Shown piece by piece: positions 1 to 7,694 of a stretch of 23,344 nucleotides of DNA. Below the pieces are notes generated by a model. That model did no database searches and had not been told where the DNA came from. It saw nothing but the letters and a program-made list of their open reading frames with translations. This stretch comes from Firmicutes bacterium UBA911. Lineage in GTDB: Bacteria > Bacillota > Desulfotomaculia > Desulfotomaculales > Desulforudaceae. The stretch lies in contig DBEH01000044.1 in the NCBI GenBank assembly GCA_002294005.1, positions 1 to 23,344 on the forward strand, given 5' to 3'. The position numbers and the translations under genes are program-made. Numbering within the stretch: the first letter of the stretch is position 1; each line of letters opens with the position of its first letter.

Positions 1-810
1 GGTATACACGTACAGCGCCGCGAAGAGTACCGGGAGGCTGACCGCCAGCACGGGCGCTTTCTTCATGTATTTCCACGTGTAGGTCGGCACCGACTTTTGC
101 ATCACTTCCGTGTTAAACCCGAGTTCCTCGAACGGGGCGCCGGAGATGTAAAGCACTCCGGTTCCGCCGACCTCTTTCTCCCCGTACACGTGGTCGACGT
201 ATTTGTTCGGGGCGGCCGCAATGCGCTCATTCGCCTCCTGCAGCAACGCCTCCCGCTTGCCGAACGCCAGCGCCCCGGTCGGGCAGACCGTCACGCAAGC
301 GGGCGCCCCGCCCTGCAGCACCAAATGGTGACACAGGTGACACTTGCTCATCCGGGAAAACAGATCGTCCCACTCCACCGCCAGGGTGTAGAACGGGCAG
401 GCCAGTTGGCAGTAGCGGCAGCCGACGCAGATCTCCGGGTGAGCGTAAACGACCGCCCCTTCCGCAGTCTTTCGGTAGGAATGCGTGAAACAGACCTCGA
501 AGCAAAGCGGATTCTGGCAATGAAAACAGGCCCGGCGCACGTGATGCCATTTCTTGGTGCCGTCCTTGCTTTGAGCCAGGTGGGTGTTCATCACAATGTA
601 GTTGTAGGCCGCCAGTCGCGGCTGGTTCCAGTTTTCACTCTCGGTCGCGCCCCGCGGGTTATGGGCGTCATTCAGCGGGACGTACGGCAGGTCGTTCGCT
701 TCTTTGCAGGCCATCTGGCAGACCCGGCAGCCGATGCATTTGGTAACGTCGAATAGGATTCCCAGCATCCGTTCCGGATCGCGCTCGGCCACCCTCTCGA
801 CCAGTTGCAT
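1..810 (-). CDS. hybA: HybA-like 4Fe-4S ferredoxin subunit of the hydrogenase, 3' end outside window
   Basis: The frame opens with ATG at 810 behind GAGGAGG and stays open to base 1, so 270 residues are visible and the C-terminus is missing. Four cysteine groups are visible: C25/C28/C31/C35 (CIGCRVCQMAC), C95/C98/C103/C107, C128/C131/C134/C138 (CVGCRYCQLACP) and C157/C160/C172/C176. This is the four-[4Fe-4S] pattern of the HybA/DmsB/HmcB electron-transfer subunits. Residues from about 251 (KKAPVLAVSLPVLFAALYVY) form a hydrophobic segment, which suggests a C-terminal membrane anchor as in HybA. It lies 25 bp downstream of the hydrogenase large subunit in the same operon. By family knowledge it should carry electrons from the small subunit to a membrane quinone-reactive or cytochrome partner, probably encoded next outside the window. 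No Tat or Sec signal is visible at the N-terminus, so export would depend on its partners or on membrane insertion; the side of the membrane is not certain. Confidence 0.9.
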   Translation of the reverse strand, partial: MQLVERVAERDPERMLGILFDVTKCIGCRVCQMACKEANDLPYVPLNDAHNPRGATESENWNQPRLAAYNYIVMNTHLAQSKDGTKKWHHVRRACFHCQNPLCFEVCFTHSYRKTAEGAVVYAHPEICVGCRYCQLACPFYTLAVEWDDLFSRMSKCHLCHHLVLQGGAPACVTVCPTGALAFGKREALLQEANERIAAAPNKYVDHVYGEKEVGGTGVLYISGAPFEELGFNTEVMQKSVPTYTWKYMKKAPVLAVSLPVLFAALYVYT

Positions 811-835
811 TGCCTAGCACCTCCTCAAAAAGTAT

Positions 836-2293
836 TTAACGGCCGGAGAGCACAAACCTGGAGACGCCGGAACCCCCACGCACCTCTATCACGTGGACGG
901 CGCAGGCGATGCAGGGGTCGAAAGCGCGCACGATCCGGACCAGTTCGATCGGGTTGTCCGGGTCGGCCACCTCGGTCCCCACCAGCGCCTCTTCCAGCGG
1001 TCCCCGGACGCCCTGGTCGTCCCGCGGCCCGAGGTTCCAGGTAGTGGCCACCACGGCCTGGAAGTTCTTGATCACGTGGTTTTCGATGTCGATCCAGTGT
1101 CCCAGAGCACCGCGCGGCGCTTCGGTCAGGCCGAAGCCCTTGGCTTTCTCCGGCACGTCGTGCGGCCGGAAGGCGGGTTCCCCGGGCTCAAGCTCATCGA
1201 GCCAGCCCAGCATGGCGTGCGCGACCTTGGTTGTCTCGACCGCCCGGGCGAAGTGCCGGCCCATCACGGAGAAGGCCTTGTCTCCAAGACCGGTCACCTG
1301 CGGGTCGCGGCCGACCCACTGCCGGGCCAGGGGGCCCACCTCACAGGAATGAGCTTGGTACCGGGGGGCCTTGAGCCAGGAGTACGCACCCCGCTTGTCC
1401 ACCACCGGCACGGTCTCACCCTCGAAGGGGTGCTTGCCGCCGGCCTTAGACTCGTACCACGAGTAAGTCGCGTATTCACGGATATCTTCCACGGACATCG
1501 CCAGATGCGCGCCGTCCGCGTAGACGCCGCGGGCGAAGTAAAGGTTGTTGCCGTTGGGGTCTTTGTCATCCGTCAGCGGGTAAGCACCGTAGGCCAGGAG
1601 ATTCTTCGTGCCCACACCCACCGCGAACCAGTCTTCGTAGGCGCCGGCCACCGCCAGCACGTCGGGGATGTACACGTTGTCGATAAAGGAAATCAGTTCT
1701 TGGAGCTTGCCTCTGTACGTTTCCACCTGTTCGGCCGTGACGCCGCTGGTCACGCCGCCGGGGATGAAAGCCGTGGTGTGGGGCATCTTCGCCCCGAAGA
1801 TCGCGCCCATCTCGTGGGCTTTCCGGCGCATCGCCAGCGCCTGGATGTAGTGTCCGACCACCACCGCCGTCACGTCCGCCGGCAGGCGGTAGTCACCCTC
1901 GTAACGCGGCACGAAAGGCGCGGTTTCCGGTCCCTTGACGTAGTCCAGCGCGGCCAGATGGAAGAAATGCAAAATGTGCGACTGGACCAGGTTGGCACCC
2001 TGAATCAGGTTTCTCAGGATGCGGCCGTTCTTGGGCGGAGTGATTCCGAAGGCGTCGTCCAAGCATAGCACCGAACTGATGCCGTGCGAGATCGGTCAGA
2101 CGCCGCAAATGCGCTGGGTGATATGCTGGGCGTCCCGCGGATCACGTCCTTTTAAGATGATTTCCAAGCCACGGAAAAGCAGGCCCGTGGACCAGGCGTC
2201 GCGCACCCGGTTGCCGTCCAACTCGACCTCGATTTTCAGGTGGCCCTCAATCCGGGTTACCGGATCCACAACTATTTTCCGTGCGTCAGCCAT
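836..2293 (-). CDS. hyaB: [NiFe] hydrogenase large subunit with in-frame TGA (candidate selenocysteine) in the L1 motif
   Basis: This is the catalytic subunit holding the Ni-Fe centre. ATG at 2293 follows GGAGGTGAT. The N-terminus (KIVVDPVTRIEGHLKIEVEL) is typical of group 1 large subunits. Residues 61-65 are RICGV, followed by TGA at 2096-2098 (codon 66) and then, in the same frame, PISHGISS and about 415 more residues that match the family without a break. The second L1 metal ligand, normally Cys in RxCGxC, is therefore a TGA codon. The C-terminal L2 motif is intact with two cysteines (DPCIACAVH) and is followed by an 18-residue tail of the kind removed by a maturation endopeptidase after the His. 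Read through, the protein is 485 residues, close to family length. Alternatives are a nonsense mutation or a sequencing error (TGC to TGA), but the otherwise undamaged frame and a SECIS-like hairpin favour selenocysteine. A tool that treats TGA as stop would split this into 65- and 411-residue pieces. Confidence 0.9.
2060..2086 (-). promoter_or_regulatory. Candidate bacterial SECIS hairpin just downstream of the in-frame TGA
   Basis: On the minus strand, starting 10 nt after the TGA, the bases can fold into about 9 base pairs. CA pairs with UG, then GGCAU pairs with AUGCU (one G-U pair), then AG pairs with CU. Single bulged C bases separate these three helices. The apical loop is UUCGGUG at 2075-2069. 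The loop begins 21 nt after the TGA, within the 16-37 nt window described for bacterial SECIS elements. The bulged base is C, not the U of E. coli fdhF, and the loop does not start with G, so the match to the consensus is partial. The fold was done by eye. Confidence 0.45.
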
Positions 2294-2312
2294 AAAACAT
2301 CACCTCCACGAA

Positions 2313-3269
2313 TTATCTGCCGTTCCCGGTAACCGGCATCACACCGTAAAGCGGAGAACACCCGTCCGGGAAGACCTGCTCCGAACAGGCAATACACGGC
2401 GCCCCGGCCGCGATACACCAGTTTGTTCCGCTGTTCCAGCCCCGCTTCCAGCAATCCGACATCGCGATGAAGCCCTTGCAGCCCAGGCCGCCCAAACAGC
2501 CCTCGTCCCCGATCTTGGCGGCGAAACGGAAGTCGTCAAAGTCCGGCCGCCGGGGGCAGTTGTCGTGAATGGACTGACCGTAAAACATTACCGGGCGGTG
2601 GTAACGGTCAAGTTCGGGGATTTCGTTATAGGTCAATACGTAGACGAGGGTGCCGATGAAGTGGTCCGGATGCAGCGGGCAGTTGGAAATATTGATCACG
2701 TTTTTCGCCAGCGGCCGGCGAAGGCGCATGGGATTAAGCACCGCGTCCACGCCCAACACACCGGTCGGGTTCGGAGCCGCCGCCGGGATCCCGCCGTAGG
2801 CGGCGCACTGACCGGCGGCCACGACCGCCTTCGCTTTGGCGCCCAGGGTCAGCACGGCCTCGTGGACGGTCATTTCTTTCTTGCCGAATTTGCCGATGAC
2901 GCAGTACTTGCCATTCTCCTTCACCGGTATGCCGCCTTCGACAACCAGGATGAAATCCCCGGCGAACCGGTCGGCCACATCCTCGATGACCGCGGTGGCC
3001 AGGTACCCGGAAGCGGCCATAATGTTCGGGTGGTAGCGCAGGCTGATGACCTCGAGCAGCACCGTCTCAATGGACGGATCCACGGCATTCAGGAGCGAAA
3101 CCGAGCATCCGGTGCAGCTCGCACCCTGGATCCAGATCACGGGCGCCTTGTCCTCGACCGCCTTGGCCAGCGCGTGGGTGATCTGGGGGCCCAAAAGCGA
3201 CATCAGGCTCAGCCCGGCGGCGGACATACCGCACAGTTTCACGAATTCCCGCCTGGTAAGCTTGCGCAA
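2313..3269 (-). CDS. hyaA: [NiFe] hydrogenase small subunit, Tat-exported, three Fe-S clusters
   Basis: This 318-residue electron-transfer subunit starts at TTG 3269, eight bases after GGAGG. Residues 5-13 (TRREFVKLC) and the hydrophobic stretch that follows form a twin-arginine signal, so the heterodimer should act outside the cytoplasmic membrane. The mature protein begins near APVIWIQGASCTGCSVS, whose CxxC starts the proximal cluster. Further ligands are in AGQCAAYGG and NCPLHP. The distal cluster uses the His and Cys in SIHDNCPRRPDF plus CLGGLGC. The medial cluster region reads NWCIAAGAPCIACSE, with Cys where standard [NiFe] enzymes usually have Pro, which predicts a [4Fe-4S] medial cluster as in [NiFeSe] enzymes. 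No C-terminal membrane helix is present, so anchoring probably relies on the ferredoxin-like subunit. The large subunit starts 19 bp downstream. Likely role: periplasmic-type H2 uptake, inferred from the Tat signal and partners. Confidence 0.94.
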   Translation of the reverse strand: MRKLTRREFVKLCGMSAAGLSLMSLLGPQITHALAKAVEDKAPVIWIQGASCTGCSVSLLNAVDPSIETVLLEVISLRYHPNIMAASGYLATAVIEDVADRFAGDFILVVEGGIPVKENGKYCVIGKFGKKEMTVHEAVLTLGAKAKAVVAAGQCAAYGGIPAAAPNPTGVLGVDAVLNPMRLRRPLAKNVINISNCPLHPDHFIGTLVYVLTYNEIPELDRYHRPVMFYGQSIHDNCPRRPDFDDFRFAAKIGDEGCLGGLGCKGFIAMSDCWKRGWNSGTNWCIAAGAPCIACSEQVFPDGCSPLYGVMPVTGNGR

Positions 3270-3480
3270 CTCGACTGCCTCCTCTCCTTACTTTCGAACT
3301 CGGTGCCTTGCGGTGCCGACAACGGAAAAGAATCGTTCACACTGCCCCGCGCTTGGGCGTGCCGGACAATAGTCGGTAAAACTACGGCCCCAGCTAAGAA
3401 GAACAACAACCGTAACGTGCGTCCGAATGACAAGGGGCACGGACTGGAAGCTTGGGGAACCACTGTAAACTCAGCACGGG

Positions 3481-3512
3481 AAAAAACCGGCTTTCCCGGA
3501 AGACCGGGAACC
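3481..3512 (-). terminator. Intrinsic terminator or attenuator in the hydrogenase leader
   Basis: On the minus strand TTCCCGG (3510-3504) pairs with CCGGGAA (3499-3493) around a TCTT loop. An outer GG/CC pair follows, then GGTTTTTT at 3488-3481. It lies about 210 bp upstream of the small-subunit start and about 160 bp downstream of the short frame at 3669-3809. It could end the upstream transcript or attenuate hydrogenase transcription. Confidence 0.6.
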
Positions 3513-3668
3513 CCGGACCGGCCGAGCGGCCCCGCGCGGTGGCTTTTACACCCACTCCTTCCTGACAGGGCGCTGGATTGAGGTGAAACACAAGGGGGGT
3601 TGTTTTTATCTCTAGTTCTCTAGCGGACAGGTTAACATACACGAGTTCTGCAGTCAAGATACCCTCGG

Positions 3669-3809
3669 TTATTTATGCATATATTTCATATACCCCATTC
3701 CGGGCCCCCAGAAGACGTGCGCAAAGCGTGTTAAGTAGCAAACCAGCAACGCTTTTTGTTCCAAGGTTTCACGGGTGGTTGGCGGACGATGCCGGTCAAG
3801 GTTGGTCAT
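3669..3809 (-). CDS. Possible small protein, 46 residues, unknown function
   Basis: The ATG at 3809 follows GGCCGGAGGTAAGTAGTTT, a strong ribosome-binding site at a suitable distance. The frame ends with TAA at 3669-3671. The product begins MTNLDRHRPPTTRETLEQKA. It has a middle part rich in hydrophobic residues (LLVCYLTRFAHVFW) and ends in GPGMGYMKYMHK. The C-terminal half is aromatic and methionine-rich and could be membrane-associated, but I do not recognise a family. It sits alone between the frameshifted nucleotidyltransferase gene and the hydrogenase operon. The ribosome-binding site and the non-random composition are the only support; it may be a chance frame. Confidence 0.45.
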   Translation of the reverse strand: MTNLDRHRPPTTRETLEQKALLVCYLTRFAHVFWGPGMGYMKYMHK

Positions 3810-3886
3810 AAACTACTTACCTCCGGCCATCACTCATTGTTATGGGCAATACAGTCTTTGGTCATTGGTTGTCGCGATTTTCTGTA

Positions 3887-6215
3887 TTAATCCCGGTTCG
3901 CTAGAATCTGATTGATTTTGTCGGCGTACATGCCCGTGAGTTCCTCGGCGGCCTCCATGGAGGCGGCTTCACCGTATACCCGGCACAACGGCTTTTCGGG
4001 ATCGGGGAGCACCAGGGCCCAACCGTCCCGATGGAATACCTTTACCCCGTCCAGCAACTCCAGTTTCCCTCTGTCCTCCTCTTCGATCAGCTTCCGAAAT
4101 GATGCGCCCTTTGGATTGCCAGGAGACCGGGATCTCCTTCTTGGTCAAGTGGAAAGCGGGAATTTCGTCCACCAGTTTGGACAAGGACGTCCCCCGCTCG
4201 GCCACCAGGCTCAAAATGCGCACTAAAGCAGACAGGGCGTCGAAATGAAGAAAGAACTGGGTGATATCCCGCCGCAGCACCTCCTGCACGTAGTCCTGGG
4301 GCGCGGTCTTCGTCCGCACCACCCGGCCCCGGTCGTCAATCAGGATCAGGTGTTCACCGTTAGCGTCCAGCACAGCCCCGCCGGCGGCCTTCTGCTCAAC
4401 CACGGCTGCGGCCAGAAGGGGCAACACTTCCTGGTACTCGGACCAACTGCGGGCCCGGGCCGCATTCCCAACGCCCTCGACGTTTTCCACCGTCAGCCCC
4501 AGTTCACGGGCCAACGGGGGCACGTAGGCATTCAGGCTGGCCGCGTCGTAGGCCAACAGGAGGCTCAAACCCGCATTCCGCACCGCCTCGTGACCGGCTT
4601 CCCGCAACAGGCTTTGCAGGTAGGCCTCCGGCACCGCCGGCGCGTATTCCGGGTCGGGAATCAGACCGGGTGGGGTCCGGACGAAATCCTCGCGGGCCAG
4701 CAGGTTTTCGATCTCCCGCTCCTGGGCGCGGGATATGTTGGCCCCCTTGGCGTTGGTAAACACCAGCGTGACCCCGTCCGCTTTCCGGGTGGAGAGTTGG
4801 ATGTGCATCCCCCCGGCACACTCCAGGGCCCGTACGCCGAACCGGTGCGTCGGCAGAGTTCCCCGGCCCAGGATGGACACCCGGGCCCCGGTGCTCTGGA
4901 GGCCGGCCACCACCGCCTGTTTCAGCATCGCCCCGGGCGCAAAGGCGTCACAACTCACCGCCACCCGGCCGCCCTTCAGGGTCGAACCGTACGCGGCGGC
5001 CACCCGGCAGGCGAATTCGGGTGTGATTTCCACGTTGACCAACCCGCTGATCCCCTGAGCACCGAAAGCAGACTTTGAAAGCCTGGTGCCCCAGATGAGG
5101 CTTTCGCTCACCGTGGTGCCGCTTTCCACCAGCTTTTGCGGCCAGATTTTCACCTCTGGTTTTACGACCCCACCCTCTTTGATGAGCGAGCCGTCTCCCA
5201 CCACGGCGCCTTCGTACACCCCGGCGCCCGCGTGCACCTGCACCCGGCTGCACAGCACCGCGCCGCGCAGAGCGGCGTTTTGCCCGACAAAGGCCCGTTC
5301 CCAGAGGATGCTCCGCTTCAGCGAGGCGCCGGACTGAATGAGACAGCCTTCACCCACCACGGTGAACGGTTCCAGCGCCGCCCCGCTTTCGATATGGCTG
5401 TGGCTCCCAATGAGGGCCGGGCCTTGCAGCGTTACCCCAGCGTCAACCGCAACCTGATCGCCGACCCACACCCCGGATCTGATTTCTTGACCCGGGATTG
5501 AAAGCCGCACCTTGCCGGCCAGGCCGTCGTACTGCGCCTGCAAATACTGCTGCAGATTGCCGATGTCGCACCAGTAACCGGAAAGCACCACGCCGAAAAG
5601 CGGCCTTTTCTCCCGCATCAACAGCGGGAAAAGGTCTTTGGAGAAGTCGAACTTCCGGCCGGCGTCGAAGTAGTCCAGCACCTCCGGTTCCAGAACGTAA
5701 ATCCCCGTGTTTACCGTATCGCTGAATACCTCGCCCCAGCCCGGTTTCTCCAGAAACCTGATGATCCGCCCCCCTTCTCCGGTGATTACCACCCCATACT
5801 CCAACGGGCATTCCACCCGGGTGAGCACCAGCGTGGCGGCCGCGCCCCGGGCCCGGTGGGTGTCGACCGCCTTTGACAGGTCCAGGTCGGTCAAGGCATC
5901 GCCGCTAATGACCAGGAAGGTCCGGTCCAGGAAATCTCCGGCGTTCTTAACGCTCCCGGCTGTTCCCAGAGGGGAGTCCTCGGTGAAATAGTGCAACCGG
6001 ACCCCGTACCCGGAACCGTCCCCAAAATGCTCTTTGACGGCCCCGGGCAGGTACTGCAGGGTGACCCCGATCTCGGTGATCCCGTACCTCTTCAAGAGTT
6101 CGAGGCAGTAGGACATCACCGGCCGGTTCAAAACCGGAACCATGGGTTTCGGACGGTTGCAGGTCAGTGGACGCAACCGGGAACCCTCCCCGCCTGCCAT
6201 GATGATCGCCTTCAC
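3887..6215 (-). CDS. Nucleotidyltransferase / hexapeptide / phosphohexomutase-like fusion, frameshifted near its 3' end
   Basis: GTG at 6215 follows GGAGGG. The N-terminal domain begins MKAIIMAGGEGSRLRPLT with RPKPM and is a sugar-1-phosphate nucleotidyltransferase of the mannose-1-phosphate guanylyltransferase / glucose-1-phosphate type (about residues 1-235). A left-handed hexapeptide-repeat region follows (about 240-375), then a phosphohexomutase-like domain (about 385 to the end). In that domain the usual phosphoserine loop is replaced (GGMHIQLSTRKADG) and no DGDxDR metal loop is visible, so it is probably not catalytic. The uninterrupted frame ends at 3969 with a nonsense tail after GRIIS. 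An extra T in ATTT (plus-strand AAA at 4097-4099) shifts the frame. The other frame continues naturally as RKLIEEEDRGKLELLDGVKV... to TAA at 3887-3889, giving about 775 residues if corrected. Either a recent mutation or a sequence error explains this. It is 33 bp downstream of a glycosyltransferase, fitting a role in polysaccharide or storage-sugar synthesis. The exact nucleotide and sugar are not clear. Confidence 0.88.
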
Positions 6216-6248
6216 AAAATCCCTCCGTCGTATTTATGAAGATCCGCT

Positions 6249-7499
6249 TTAGGAATAGCGTTCAAAGAGCTGGTATACCCGCCCGAGAATCCGTCCGGGC
6301 CGGTCTTCAAGGGTCGGCCACGGTGCGGACTGACGTTCGGCCCAGACATCCCGGTACAGCCGGGCGGTTTCGCGGGCCGACTTTTGCCAATCGTACTGTT
6401 CCCGCACCTTTCGGAAAGCGCGTTCTCGAAGCATCCTGGCCCGGCCCGGGTTTTGCAGCACCAGGAGAATCTGCTCGGCCAAGGTTTGGCTGTCACCCGG
6501 GGGAACTTTCAGCCCGTCCCACCCGTGCTCAACGATCTCGCTCAAGCCCCCGGTCCCGGAAGCCACCACCGGCGTCTTGGCCGCCATCGCCTCCAGGGCG
6601 ACGATGCCGAACGGTTCATACAGGCTCGGGAACACCGCCACGTCAGCCCAGTGGTAGAGCGCGTTCCTGGCCCCGTCGTCGATGTAGCCGGTGAAGTAGA
6701 CGCGCGGCGCAATGCCCAGCCTGTCCGCCTGGGCCTGCAGTTCTTCCAGGTACGGCCCCTTGCCGCCGATGACGAATTTGGTGTTGGGCATCCGCTCCAG
6801 AACCCGGGGCACGGCCTCCAGGAGCACCTGCACACCCTTTTCCCGGACGAGGCGCCCGACGTAGAAGACCATTCTTTCCTCCGGTGCCGCGTAGAAGTCG
6901 CGCCTGACCAGGTCCGAACGCCGCATGTAGTTCTCCGGGTCCACCCCGTTGGGAATCACCCGGACCTTGTCCGCCGGGAGCTGAAAGACGTATTTCAGTT
7001 CGTTCTCCATGTACCGGCTGCAGACGATGACCTTCCAGGCTTCAAACGTCAGCCACCACTCCACGTTGCTGATGTAATTCTGGGTGGTGTTGTGCAGTCC
7101 GTGGTTGCGGCCGAATTCGGTGGCGTGAATGGTGGCCACCAGCGGAAGGCGCTTGGCATGTTTGACCGCCCTGGCCGCAAAGGCCACCAGCCAGTCGTGG
7201 GCGTGGACCACCCGGAAGCCGCCCACTCTTTCGAGCAGGCCCAGCGCCCGTTCCAAGACGGCGATGTTGAACTGCAACGCCCAGGTCACGAAGTCCGGCG
7301 CTGAAACCTGGAAGGCGGGCACGCGGTGAATGTGGGCATTCCCCTGCACCTCGTACGCGGGCGCCCCCGGGGCCGAGCAGGTCAACAGGTGCACCTCTAC
7401 GCCCTCGCGGCTTAAGGCCGCGTTCAGATCGTACACGTGCTGGGCGAGACCCCCTATCGTCTTTGGCGGGTACTCCCATGAAAGCATCAGTACACGCAT
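6249..7499 (-). CDS. GT4-family glycosyltransferase, glycogen-synthase-like
   Basis: This is a 416-residue GT-B fold enzyme. The N-terminus MRVLMLSWEYPPKTIGGLAQHV carries the Gly-Gly loop of GT4 and glycogen synthases. HAHDWLVAFAARAVKHAKRLPLVATIHATEFGR follows, then the linker VIPNGVDPENY. The C-terminal donor-binding half contains VGRLVREKGVQVLLEAV and the E-x7-E motif in PSLYEPFGIVALEAMAAKTPVV. ATG at 7499 follows GGGGGATA, with AGGAGG further upstream. It would transfer a glycosyl unit from a nucleotide sugar onto a glycan; acceptor and donor cannot be read from the sequence. Pairing with the downstream nucleotidyltransferase fusion suggests that gene supplies its donor. The family resemblance is to bacterial glycogen synthase-like proteins annotated in Clostridia and cyanobacteria. 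Confidence in the family is high, in the product low. Confidence 0.92.
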   Translation of the reverse strand: MRVLMLSWEYPPKTIGGLAQHVYDLNAALSREGVEVHLLTCSAPGAPAYEVQGNAHIHRVPAFQVSAPDFVTWALQFNIAVLERALGLLERVGGFRVVHAHDWLVAFAARAVKHAKRLPLVATIHATEFGRNHGLHNTTQNYISNVEWWLTFEAWKVIVCSRYMENELKYVFQLPADKVRVIPNGVDPENYMRRSDLVRRDFYAAPEERMVFYVGRLVREKGVQVLLEAVPRVLERMPNTKFVIGGKGPYLEELQAQADRLGIAPRVYFTGYIDDGARNALYHWADVAVFPSLYEPFGIVALEAMAAKTPVVASGTGGLSEIVEHGWDGLKVPPGDSQTLAEQILLVLQNPGRARMLRERAFRKVREQYDWQKSARETARLYRDVWAERQSAPWPTLEDRPGRILGRVYQLFERYS

Positions 7500-7595
7500 T
7501 ATCCCCCGGCTCTTCCTCCTCTGCGCGAAATGTCGCTGACCCTAGGATTTGTAACGGGCAAAGCGCTTATTCGAGCCGGGCCGGTGCATTTCGGC

Positions 7596-7625
7596 AAAAA
7601 TAAAAAACCCCGGGCTGGGCCGGGG
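7596..7625 (-). terminator. Rho-independent terminator after the isocitrate dehydrogenase-like gene
   Basis: On the minus strand CCCCGG (7625-7620) and CCGGGG (7613-7608) form a six-pair stem around a six-base loop. TTTTTTATTTTT follows directly (7607-7596). It lies 70 bp past the stop codon at 7695 and separates the citrate/2-oxoglutarate block from the sugar block. Confidence 0.88.
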
Positions 7626-7694
7626 CCGGACTGATCAAGCGAGGAGCTTTTCTGCTCGAAGTTTCGAAAGTTATGCGCGCCAAGGCTTCAGACG

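Larger units (their letters stand above)
3270..3886. other. 617-bp intergenic region upstream of the hydrogenase operon
   Basis: This spacer separates the end of the nucleotidyltransferase gene from the hydrogenase operon. It holds one short reading frame with a good ribosome-binding site (3669-3809, minus) and an intrinsic terminator (3481-3512, minus). Next to the terminator is a GC-rich palindromic stretch (3519-3540). I see no convincing sigma-A promoter for the hydrogenase operon and no RNA gene. The stretch 3640-3900 is noticeably richer in A+T than the flanking genes. Confidence 0.6.

Noticed and set aside
893..2068. 391-residue plus-strand frame opposite the hydrogenase large subunit
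   Set aside because: Composition is rich in Arg, Gly, His and Val, as expected from reading the complement of the large subunit; no domain is seen.
836..2071. Treating the hydrogenase large subunit as two genes, with the second starting at ATG 2071
   Set aside because: No ribosome-binding site fits, the break falls inside a universally conserved metal motif, and the two parts join in the same frame through one TGA codon.
2019..3581. 520-residue plus-strand frame opposite the hydrogenase genes
   Set aside because: It is the antisense shadow of GC-rich coding sequence; it has no recognisable motif and lies opposite two certain genes.
3394..3657. 87-residue minus-strand frame starting LTAELVYVNLSARELEIKTTP, reminiscent of the N-terminus of aldehyde ferredoxin oxidoreductases
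   Set aside because: Only about 20 residues look like that family, the start is TTG with a weak ribosome-binding site, and the frame soon becomes low-quality and runs through the terminator at 3481-3512. A decayed fragment is possible but not supported.
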